A DNA stretch of 64,000 bases from Ypsolopha sequella (lineage: Eukaryota; Arthropoda; Insecta; Lepidoptera; Ypsolophidae). The stretch lies in NCBI GenBank assembly GCA_934047225.1, contig OW203987.1, positions 957,501 to 1,021,500 of the forward strand. Reading direction: 5' to 3'. Numbering within the stretch: position 1 is the stretch's first letter; every line of letters starts with the position of its first letter. Shown in pieces: positions 34,701 to 42,600 of the stretch. The notes beneath the pieces were generated by a model that saw only the letters and a program-made list of their open reading frames with translations, ran no database searches and was not told the origin of the DNA. The position numbers were made by a program, and so were the translations under genes.

Positions 34701-35420
34701 CACCACCAAGGAAAGGGTCCCTTAACCTGACAATCATAGATGAATATTGAAGCTTTCAGTATGCACTGTGAAAAAAAATTTACAATGTCTCTTCGATATT
34801 TGGTGAGTATGCCTACTTACGTACACTGATTGTGGTACCGCTTTCCTAGCTAATGACTTCATAGCATTCGCAATGTTTTCTAATCCACAGACATCATCCA
34901 GCGGACAATCGAAGCCAAACTGTAAACAGCACTAAAAAGAGCGCTGACCACACTCGAACAAGAAAATACGATCCGGTCGTAGAGGAAGAAGATCTGGTAG
35001 ACGAACCCATTTCATTCTCTAGTACGAACATCCAGCGCCTGATTTCCTTAGCAACCACTGGTGAATATGAAGTGAACGACACTGATCAAGAACTAACTAA
35101 TTCTGGCACTTATTTAGACAAAGTCCCAGCGCATTAGCAATTTGCGATGGTATTATTAATTACTCATTACTTTTATTAAATATATAAACCAATTGAACTG
35201 AATTTAATAGAAATTACAAAAAAATAAGACATCAGAATCAAGGTGTTGGTTTGGTTAAGTTTAAAACAAACATTTACATAATTAAGTACTTAATTATATT
35301 TTTGTTCTTACCGTAAACCTGCTTTAATCTCTCCTCATTGTTATTAAATTGTTTTACACCAAAGTGGACCTTACTTTGAGGAATAAAGTCTTCAAGAAAT
35401 GGATTAGCTCTTTTAGCCAT
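13177..35420 (-). CDS. Siva: Siva-like apoptosis regulator, 151 aa, four exons, 21.6-kb first intron
   Basis: Coding exons are 35420-35312, 13732-13581, 13447-13293 and 13216-13177. Each has GT-AG junctions and compatible phases (1, 0, 2), summing to 152 codons with the stop. Siva proteins are small zinc-binding adaptors that link TNF-receptor-type signalling to cell death. The N-terminus MAKRANPFLEDFIPQ, the helix YARTLQLLFKGAKKL, the motif MKQLFIGKNGSL and the cysteine-rich C-terminus (CLCGKHQLEGSCAYC, CSQHVCALCEHTHCSKC, then VCVSCYQ) follow the order seen in vertebrate Siva. Length is close to the usual 175 aa. Exon 1 lies 21.6 kb upstream of exon 2 because the first intron is filled with transposons. 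The gene is head-to-head with Sec16. Evidence is domain order and splice consistency; no transcript was available. Confidence 0.88.
13979..14190 (-). pseudogene. Possible N-terminal fragment of a repeat-family DNA-binding ORF
   Basis: The minus strand from 14185 reads MPKNKVLTRQARKMVYVLHC, then KTETVEIVDRLKEVI and a run of basic residues before a stop. It resembles the N-terminal helix-turn-helix leader found in multicopy lepidopteran transposase-like ORFs, but no catalytic domain follows. It lies in Siva intron 1. It could equally be a chance frame. Confidence 0.25.
14284..15045 (+). repeat. GC-rich segment with inverted repeat and AT-rich tail (possible retroelement 3' end)
   Basis: 14284-14830 is strongly GC-rich and nearly free of stops in several frames, unlike its neighbours. 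A segment at about 14450-14520 is repeated in inverted, diverged form at about 14740-14800; both contain the phrase CCAGAAGCTGTGGCC or a close variant. From 14840 the sequence turns AT-rich and ends AATAATAAATGAATATGAAT near 15030, resembling the 3' end of a non-LTR element with a short repeated tail. No protein family is recognised. Confidence 0.35.
15260..16080. repeat. Left inverted arm of the giant element
   Basis: 15260-15525 is the terminal domain (CGAACCACTTTTAACG, then GCACACACTTTTGTTTGTTC and GCTGCTATGG), matching the complement of 31160-31402. Units with ATACACCTGTACAAGTCTCA (about 15573) and ATACACCTGTATAGGTCTTA (about 15723) follow; these are complements of the right-arm unit. The inner end near 15800-15860 (GCGCTAGTGCTGCCATAACT) resembles the complement of 24940-25025. 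Confidence 0.75.
16081..17215. other. Interior of the giant element; no gene seen
   Basis: No motif-bearing frame. A short stretch at about 16345-16405 (TTTGAAATAAAATGCACAATT, TACTGTTTTAAGTTTGCTTC) resembles the middle of the TTAA MITE at 17216-17579. Confidence 0.35.
17216..17579. mobile_element. TTAA-flanked fold-back MITE (piggyBac-like)
   Basis: TTAA lies outside both ends (17212-17215, 17580-17583). The left end GGTAAAACTTCAGTAGCTTA matches the complement of the right end (GGTTAAATGTCAGTCGCTTA); arms run inward through GTGCATAACTTAA. Two more copies are in the window: truncated at 4870-5118, and interrupted at 37086-37459. Confidence 0.85.
17660..17965 (+). mobile_element. tRNA-derived SINE
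   Basis: The head carries a B box (GGGTTCAAATTCC). The body contains GTTCGGTCTGCACATTTCTG, CACCACCCATCATGCTGGG and CACACTCAGAAACACCTCT, shared in the same order with the SINE at 43752-44065. It ends near ATTTCATGTCATG. Confidence 0.8.
17966..19619. other. No gene supported; (TA)n microsatellite at 19240-19270
   Basis: The minus strand near 18028-17960 has an acceptor-like TTTTCAG followed by a short frame (DPREKSNFYPTCEVLLHSRP), but nothing joins to it. 19020-19090 is rich in CACACG and GTGTGTG forming a weak hairpin. 19240-19270 is an uninterrupted AT run. Confidence 0.35.
19620..19711 (-). pseudogene. THAP first exon with a nonsense codon
   Basis: The minus strand from ATG at 19711 reads MVR, then TAG, then CSVYGCLENGANNKERR and IFKFPSDEP, ending in a good donor (AG|GTAAGG). 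C-x4-C followed by FKFPSDEPR is the start of a THAP domain, and the exon ends in phase 2 just as the intact THAP exon at 8264-8340 does. Codon 4 is a stop, so as read it is dead. It lies in the interior of the 16-kb element; no second exon was found. Confidence 0.5.
20678..20926 (-). pseudogene. C-terminal fragment of a multicopy invertebrate ORF
   Basis: Minus strand: LYSWYPMPVTLHKVLIHG, then PIGQMSEEAQKVRNKELRKV, REHHTRKMSRVETNMD and a stop. I recognise this phrase as the conserved end of an uncharacterised, highly multicopy ORF family of insects, presumably transposon-borne. A TAA lies in frame just upstream, so only the last 82 codons remain. No known domain can be named. Confidence 0.45.
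20927..23907. other. No gene supported; weak inverted repeat
   Basis: CTTTATACTACACCT at about 21129 is repeated in inverted form at about 21660 (AGGTGTAGTATAAAG), bracketing 0.55 kb that may be a degraded element. Open frames at 21689-21961, 22487-22732 and 22846-23034 have no recognised motif and low-complexity composition; I do not call them genes. Confidence 0.35.
23908..24200 (-). mobile_element. Possible non-LTR retroelement 3' end with AAAT tail
   Basis: Read on the minus strand the segment runs from a degraded coding-like end (LFSDRMTDVVAGMLEIM, stop) into an AT-rich region and finishes in four AAAT repeats (23910-23930). That is the form of a non-LTR 3' end. Family not recognised. 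Confidence 0.3.
24600..24665 (+). mobile_element. SINE head fragment (tRNA-like)
   Basis: GGTCCCGGGTTCGATTCCCA followed by ACCGGGCA is a B box and the 3' half of a tRNA-like fold. There is no matching A box or intact acceptor stem, so I treat it as a SINE fragment, not a tRNA gene. Confidence 0.55.
24890..31402. repeat. Right arm of the giant element: about 38 tandem units of ~158 bp with higher-order repeats
   Basis: The basic unit (156-160 bp) contains CCAGATGAATTGCTACAGCA, TGAGACCTATACAGGTGCAT, CTATCTTTTAAAAGTAAATT and TTTTAAGGTTCAGGT. A variant block begins CTGGATGACGTGCCACAGCA at 25404, 26851, 27823, 28795 and 30406 and includes CTACCAGTACTAGCGCGTTA plus a diverged unit. The two central intervals are both exactly 972 bp and nearly identical, so six-unit blocks were duplicated. 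The GTTAAAAGCGGTTTGCTA phrase in each variant block resembles the element's own terminus (GTTAAAAGTGGTTCGCTA at about 31373). The inner boundary near 24890-25025 has two AGCTAGGTGG/CGCTAGGTGG repeats. Confidence 0.9.
31440..31940 (+). mobile_element. 3' end of a non-LTR retrotransposon
   Basis: The frame 31440-31661 reads LHGRPTTIHFNIPFAKANLG, then APLTRSCRQYNAISKYA and DIFSGLNTFKSSVSKYL, the extreme C-terminus of insect CR1/Jockey-like polymerases, where the phrase APLxRxCRxYNxI is typical. A 3' UTR follows and ends in TAAA repeats (31899-31939). The 5' part is absent; truncation falls close to the end of the giant element. Confidence 0.65.
32613..32888. repeat. Perfect 138-bp tandem duplication
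   Basis: ATGTCCTTCCATTTAAAAAT starts at 32613 and again at 32751. I see no difference between the two copies over 138 bp. It sits within the gypsy remnant. It is either very recent or an assembly artefact. Confidence 0.9.
33120..33437. mobile_element. 318-bp MITE with 8-bp target duplication
   Basis: Inverted ends CTTCGACCAAAATAAAATGA and its complement bracket the element; the arms share GAATGGACGGGCC against GGCCCGTCCATTT. GTTTCTTA occurs directly outside both ends (33112-33119 and 33438-33445), an exact 8-bp duplication as made by hAT-type transposases. Inserted in the gypsy remnant. Confidence 0.9.
33629..34128. mobile_element. 500-bp hAT-like MITE
   Basis: Termini TAGGCTTGCCAAC and GTTGGCAAGCCTA are inverted. 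Flanks GCCGCCGC and GCTGCTGC agree at six of eight positions, fitting an aged 8-bp duplication. The interior repeats GCGGGA and GGGACGTCCCG phrases. A related sequence is seen at about 47930-47995. Confidence 0.75.
35138..35311. other. Siva intron 1, proximal part
   Basis: AT-rich sequence between the end of the gypsy remnant and the Siva exon 1 donor. No feature seen. Confidence 0.4.
35312..35420 (-). CDS. Siva: Siva exon 1
   Basis: It encodes residues 1-36 and one base of codon 37. ATG at 35420-35418; MAKRANPFLEDF and PQSKVHFGVKQF are the conserved Siva N-terminus, ending NNEERLKQVY. The donor is G|GTAAGA. Its phase (one base over) matches exon 2, which begins CA and restores GCA. Downstream the next 21.6 kb is intron. 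Confidence 0.88.
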
Positions 35421-36521
35421 GTTATATCAAAGTTTGTTACTGATTTAGTATTAGAAATTAATAACGAACCGAAAATAGACATTTATTTGAAGCAAACTTC
35501 TAAATACAATACATTTGAATTTGAATAAACCCACTGTGGAAGACTGGAACAATAAAATTATAGAACAAAAGCAACTGTTGTTTGTTTTGTTTTTTTTTTT
35601 TGTAATTTTATAGCCTGGTTGCAAACTGTTTTATTCGGCCATGGTTGCAAAGACCTTTAAGAAAGTTTTTTTTTTTTTGAGTCAGTGTAGCCATTACCAA
35701 ATCCGTAGGTTAAGAATTATCCTAAATAACAGCAACATTATCGTGTTTTTATCGCATCTTCATTGAGCCGTTTTCCAGCATAGCTAACACGGCAAAAAGA
35801 AAACCTACCTAAGAAAAAGCTCGAAAAAACGATGTTATTTCTTCATTTTGACTACACTCTCACCATTACCGTGATGACTTCCATGGCACGTTTTACAGTG
35901 GATTCAGTATTAACTGACGCGTTTCTACTTGAGACCGTTATTAGCAAAAACAATAAGATTAAGTCGTGGGTGAATTCGCCTGAATGAAACAATAAACGCT
36001 TGTAAAACACGTACTTTCCTTATGTTATCTTCCCTTTAATAATATAAGCAAATAGAAATACCACTCAGTTGTTTTTTAAACTTCGTAGAGATTAGTTCAG
36101 TGGAAATATTACGTCTTTCGATATCCTTGGGTGAAATCACATTCCACTGGCGGCGCGGCGTTTAGGAACGCTACCTAAAAAAAATAAATGAAATGGAAAT
36201 TTGTTACCCAAAATATGGCGACACTGCCAACAGGGCACCTTCGATCGATGGGTTGCTGTCAAATATTAGATCTACTTTCTAAAATATTTATAAAAATATC
36301 CAGAACCACAGGAAAATATCTCTTATCTCCTATAAGACTGCAAATTTTTCTGTTTTAATAGCATAAATCAAATTTAGGAGATAAGAGGGATTCGTAGTGA
36401 AAGTGATTTTGCATGGTTGCAATTTGATAATAGGAGTGTGGTGGTCGTTCTGGCCGCAGCTGCGAGTTGCGAGGCGTTCTGGAGCGCGGTGCTAATGTTA
36501 CGTAAGGTGGGGTAGCGTGGC
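35421..36521. promoter_or_regulatory. Divergent intergenic region between Siva and Sec16
   Basis: The two start codons face away from each other 1,101 bp apart. The Sec16 side (36440-36521) is GC-rich and holds its 5' leader, with an in-frame stop TAG at 36513-36515 that fixes the Sec16 start. The middle contains GGCGGCGCGGCG (36148) and an imperfect hairpin at about 36320-36390 (TTATCTCCTATAA / TTTAGGAGATAAG). No TATA box is convincing for either gene. A shared promoter is inferred from spacing only. Confidence 0.5.
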
Positions 36522-36608
36522 ATGTCGTGGATGAAGAGACCCGGCACGGAGCCGGCGGGCTACTCCGCGCCAGCGCCCCCCGCTCCCGCGCCCGCGCCCC
36601 CCGTTCAG
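36522..36608 (+). CDS. Sec16: Sec16 exon 1
   Basis: Encodes MSWMKRPGTEPAGYSAPAPP and nine more residues, Ala/Pro-rich. An in-frame stop at 36513-36515 supports the first ATG. Donor CAG|GTGAGA in phase 0; exon 2 begins GGA after TTTTTTTTCAG at 38007. Confidence 0.85.
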
Positions 36609-39600
36609 GTGAGAGTCTCGGATTAGGTCGGCTCCGAAGTAAACAATGACGTGGACTGGACCTGGACACTGACCGATACACCACCTTTATTTGTAAACAG
36701 TGTATATAAACAGAATATGTTCAATATTCTCTAATATTGCTGATTTTATTAAATTTTAGTATCTTAATGCAACATATGTTAATATAATACTACACTGTCC
36801 AGAAGTAATTTACATTAACTGCTAAAGAGTTAAGGGCTGTAGTTGGGGGGGAAGGAGATATATAATATCTACTATTTATAGATATCTATTTTGAGAACTT
36901 TCTTTTTTTTTTAAATTAACTTATACATTAGACACCTTTTTTGTATGAGACTTGGGGGGATACCTTGCTCCACTCGGCACTGAGTAGTTTCATAATGTTG
37001 AAACCTTACCTAATTTTATTAAATATATTTTGAACTACATTATATACATTTTGGTGTGAAAATAGTGTAGTAGTTAATGATGCTCTTAAGGTTAAACATC
37101 AGTCGCTTAGCACAAAGTGCATAACTTAACTTTGTATTTCTTGTTTAAAGTTAAAAATTGAAAAACATGGTATGTGGCAGTTAACAGTAACAGTGTTACT
37201 ACAAAACGATGTTTAACTTTAGACAATGTTTAAATCTGTCGTTGTCACCTTTTCTTTCATATTGTAAAAGAGTGACAGCAACAGATTTAAACACTGTCTA
37301 AAGTTAAATACCGTTTTGTAACACAGCAATAGTTTAATATGAGTGAGGTTTATAAAGCATGAGTTTGTAATTTAATGCATAATTAGTCATGATTTGATCT
37401 AAACCAACATAAAATGCTGTTTTATCTAAATTTATCTCAAAAATGTTTAACCTTAGACAGGAGTACAACAGATGCTCTCAACTGCACCAACAAACCTAAC
37501 TGAATGAATAGAAAATTAAATAATGAACTTACATTCTGTTCTATGTAATTATTCCGTGATTCCATTTTATGTCATTCACACAAGCATATATTTTTTTGTG
37601 AAGCAGAAGTTAAATGACCTCAATATTGCATGTGCTCATCAGTCCAGAGCGAAAAAAAACAGTTTTTCAAAAAATGTATCTAATAAACTATGTGTTTTCG
37701 CAACTCACAACCTTGACAGAAAATCTTCTATTAAGCTTATCTTTCCCCAAAAAAATCAAGAGCCATAACTATTTACCAGCTAATGTAAAATAAAGGTATA
37801 ACGTGACTTAACTTATTTGACAGGACTGGCCTTATTTTAAGTGTTCTATCTTTGTCTTTTCGGTAAAGAAAGAAAAATACAGAACATGTAAATTACGTTT
37901 ACTCCCTACAAATAAGATAAAGTGTGTTACACCGAATCGACACAATTGTTTTGTTCATTTCAGTCAGACTGAATCAGTTTAAAATAAGTTATTGTATTTT
38001 TTTTCAGGGATATGGAAATGAGCAAAATATGTACCCAAACTATCAAACCAATGCGGCCAATTCCCAGCAACAGCAATACTGGCAACAGCAGCAGCAGCAA
38101 CCTGCTCAGTACAACCAGCAGTACGGGGCGGTGTACCAGCAGCAGGACTACCGGGCCAACAATACCAACCAGATGTACCCACAATACAACCAGAACTATG
38201 CCAATCAGAGTTACAATGCCGCCCAGCAGAGTTACTATCCAACCCAACAGCAGCAGGTACAGCAGAGCTATGGTCAGGTTCAGAACAAAGACAACTGGGA
38301 TGACAACTGGGACTGGGGCTGGGAGGAGTCTGCTAAACAAGCACAACAAGCTGCCGCTCAGCAGCAGGCGGCTGCGGTGCCGAGTGGCCCTATACACCAA
38401 CCGCCAGCTGCATTCAATAATGCTAATGTGATAGAGGAAAGCTTCACCCCCACTAACACTTGGAACTGGTCCATGGATGACAAGAAGGAACCCAAACCAG
38501 CTCCTGTAAGTGTTCCACCTTTATCTAACCTGCCTCCAGCCCAGCGGGAACTTTCAGAGCCGGCCATGATGTCTACTGAGAGTCCTGCTGGTGGTGCCTG
38601 CACTGTAAGTGAACACACCGACCAGAGAAGTGCCAGTAACCTCTCAGCTCAGAGCATGACAGAAGAAGTTAGAACATTAAATGATAAAGATATTGTTAAA
38701 GAGCAATTACCTAATCTAGCATTAGGTAAAAGATTCCATTTAGAAAATTTAACCCCTCAGTGGTCAATAGAATCCCAGATGTCACAGGAGTCTAGTGATG
38801 GAGTTCAGACACATTCAGAAAGCACCTATTTAAGTGAAAATCAATCCAGGAATTCCAACTCAAGTCCTGGTGTGAATACTGAACATTATAACTCTCATTC
38901 TGGGTTTGACGAATCCTTGAATGCTGATTGGTCAAGACACTCGACTGAAGAGGGTACCCTTACTGATAACACCCAAAAGAATTTCATGCCACAAGATGAT
39001 GAAGATGTGAGAAATTCTCTTCAAGAACTAAGTTTAGCAAACAGGAAAAATCCAACTCTGGATTCAGTAGATCATGATGAGGCTAGAAATGTTCCTGAAC
39101 ACTATGTTCCACCACCAGCATCACAGCCCCCTGCCCCACAATCTATTGCACATATGTCAAACACCCCTGTATTTGCAGGGTTGCCTCCACTACCTCCCCC
39201 ACCGTCGTTAACAGGGTTGCCTCAAACGTCATCTAGTGTCAATCTGCCACAGTCTTTTCCTTCAGGATCACAGAATCCTTTTAAAAGTGCTGCACCATTC
39301 TCCCACAAACCTATTAAAAGCTCTACAGCTACACCCACAAGCAGTCAGTTGCCTTTGATGCCAAAAGATCTACCTCCCCAATCTGGTACAAATCTGACAT
39401 CACCAGCAGCAGTCAATAAAATCCAACAAAGTAGACCTCCGATGGGGGTGTTCAGTGCAAACTTGGAGACTACTCCCGACAACTCTGAGAGACCAGATCA
39501 ACCCCAAGTCACTCCATTTAGACCCTTGGCAAATCCCCCACAGGTGCCTGATAACTTGGAAGTAGCCCCCCAAAATGACAGGAATGAATACTTACAGACA

Positions 39601-42600
39601 GCCCACTTGTCTAGTGGCGACTATGGAGAGAACACTGACTTCAGTGGGAATATCCCACCTCCTGGCCTTAGGAGAATGGTGGTCGGTCAGCAGGAGTCTG
39701 AATATGGACAGAGTCTTAACATGTCCAGTGATGAGCCTCCTCCAGGATTATCTAGGATGGTGCCAGGGCAGCAGACTGAAGCAGACAACTCCTATAATCA
39801 AACGAGTGAGAGCTACATGGATAGACAAATAGAAGGACAACCCATGGAAAGCACCGCGCGCCCCTACCGCCAGACGGCGGACGGTCAGCAAACCCCTGAC
39901 TTCACTCAAGGCCCCAACAGGAGCAGCAGACCTATAGGCATGGACAGGATGGTGCCCGGAGAGCCAAGTAATGAAGAGTACCCTCAGTACCAAACTCCCA
40001 ACTTCAGTACAAATGACCAAAGGGTAGTGACTGGAGTAGACCACGAATACAGTGCCGGTCCTTCAGACATCAGAGAGCAGAACATGGATGGCTCAGATTA
40101 CACAGAACATGCTTCTAGGAATCAAAGAGGCATTCCTAGAGTCACGAGGGAACCTGCAGCCGAGGTACCCGTAGATTTCACTTCTGCTGAAGATCAGCAA
40201 AGAGAAGTTACCATGGAAGGAGAAAACCTACAAGACTTAAGTGTTATTTCGTCTACAGATTTGACTTTCTGTCGAGAGCAGACCTTTGAAGGCACCGATA
40301 TCAATGTCGCCAGTAGCGCGATAGACCGCAAGACTGACGCTAGTGATTCAGTGGAAGTTCCTGCTTCTGGTTCTAGAAGACAGTCTTTGAATCGCACTTC
40401 TGGAGAAGATTCTGAAAGAGACAGAACGAGGGATAGAAGAGACAAACACAAGTCTTCTCGGGACCGCGATAGAGAGCGGGATGGCAGATACTCGAGGGAC
40501 GACAAGAAGAAAGAACGGGAGGTCGAGAGACGACCAGATAAAGACAGGAGAGACAGGGATCGCGACCGGAAAGACAGGGACAGAGACGAGAGCCCGGACG
40601 AGATGCGGGTGCGGCGCAGCACCAGGAGTCGCAGGTACGAGACCGAGGACACTGACTACTACAGCGATAGAGAGAGAGATCGAAGGTAATTGAAATATGT
40701 ATTGTATATTATTAGTCTTTTACCCTTCTATCACGTCACGCGGCATTACCCGCTTCGTAACCGATTGTTATAGATAACGGACATACAATTTTACTTTCGG
40801 TATTTCATTCGATAACATTAAACTTTTGTTTGTAATTATTATTACAGACGTTATCGAGAAGGCTCATCGAAACCCCCTCGACCCGACGATAAGGACAGGC
40901 GATATCGCGAAGACAGGGACAGAAACCGGCGGTACAACACGATCGAGCGAGACAGGAGATATGACGACGAAAGGGACGGAACGACGCGGCCTCGAAGGAG
41001 TGAAAGAGACAGGGAGAGGGATAGATATCAGAGGAGATACAGGGATATTGATCCTTCCAGAAAGTATGGAAACATCAGGAGGGAGAGGGATGAAGAAGAC
41101 AGAAGAAGAGGTGAGACTATGATTATTACTTACACGAGTAGTATAGCATACAAGCCCATAGTGATTAATAGTGATTTGAACTCCCTCACACAACGTTTAT
41201 ATGATCTGTTGATTAATTATTTATTATATGGGAACAACAGTACCGACCTGACTAGTGATTGAGAGACTATAGGAATACAACTTAATTGAGAGCCGGAGTA
41301 AGTATGAGGTGCGGAGAGAGAGCGATAATGATGTATATGTATCATCTTGTTGATCGACTAGTCGACAGACATACATTTAAATGCATTCCAATAAATAACT
41401 TCCGTCATACTTACCCTACGGACGCATGACACATCATGACACATCATGACACATCATGACACATCATGACACATGTGACCGTCTCCATTTTCAAACTAAT
41501 TGTGACAAGTTGAACGACAAATATAACTGAAATCCAATAGTTTTTGGTACAGTTGTAACGTAAAGTGAACCTTTTGGGTTTTTATACATTTATAGTACAC
41601 TATCGGCTCGTCCCGGCTTGAATCGAAATCGGTCTAGTAGTTTTTCAGTGTATTCCTTACAAATATACAAAAATACAAATTTTTCCTCATTATAATGTTA
41701 GTGTAGATATACTGAACACAACACTAAAATATGTCACTCGAACTCAAAATCTGTAAATTCTGATTAGATTCAGATTCAAATCAGAAAAACAATGGACATT
41801 ATAATTAATTATTGTTATTTATGACAGATTTCAATAGTCATTGATTAAACTATGTTAAGGTGTGTTAACTCGAAAACCATTTCGAGATTTAGGTTAAATA
41901 AGCCGTATTTTTGAAGTTTTGGTCTAAAAAACCTCATGATGATGAATATTTTTACGAAAAGGCTGCAACTTCCATGTGCCCTCGTGTGACGTCACTTGAG
42001 TAATGGCTGTTTAGAAATGTGTCCTTTGCTATCAATATAAATTTATAATAATTTGCTTCAGACTAATTTGACAGCTAGATGGCAGATGAGTAGACAGACA
42101 GAGACAGACCACTTTTTTTTATAAGCAATCACACATCACAATCAGTATAATGTCTAAAATTCGCAAGTGACAAGGTCATCGGACAATTCATAAAAAGTAA
42201 TGGTTAATTTATATACCAAAATAATGATAACTATGTCCTAAAATAAATTCTATGAAACATATTTAAAAACAAAATCTTTTGGTATTCAAAATTAGACGTC
42301 AGAGTTGAAAAAGAGATCAATTATAATTTCTCTAGCCAGTAATAATGTACTCAACATTATCAATTGATTGCAACAGGATATAAATATCATAATGTTACTG
42401 GTCCAATTAACACTTTTGTACTCACCTGTACTCCCTCCTCTCGCAAACCGTCTTCGTCTCGGCTCTCAATTAAGGCGATATGTAAAAGTTTTAGCGTCCC
42501 TGTTACACCATATGCGAAAAAACCCTCAGTGCGAGAGGGACGGATTCGTGGAAAAGTAGCAAAAAGTCGGTTTCTTTATTAATATAAAATATATTAAAGT

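Larger units (their letters stand above)
31960..35135 (+). pseudogene. Ty3/gypsy pol remnant, interrupted by two MITEs
   Basis: Motifs appear in pol order on the + strand. Reverse transcriptase: VIDYSRTINRFTQLDAYPLP (about 32188), TYTAFEAVGNLY, NLTLNLDKSEFCKTERNML. RNase H region: KTESFPLTENALNASSNLG (about 34420). Integrase: LIKATSPMGGILIDSKGPPP and LTIIDEY (about 34650-34745). A C-terminal tail runs to a stop near 35137. Stops and frameshifts are frequent, so it is dead. Elements at 33120-33437 and 33629-34128 and a 138-bp duplication lie inside it. LTRs were not identified. Confidence 0.75.

Noticed and set aside
37960..38618. Long antisense and alternate-frame open frames over Sec16 exon 2 (146, 87, 139, 86 codons)
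   Set aside because: They overlap a clearly coding, spliced + strand exon with Gln-rich codon usage, which opens other frames. No motif is found in them.
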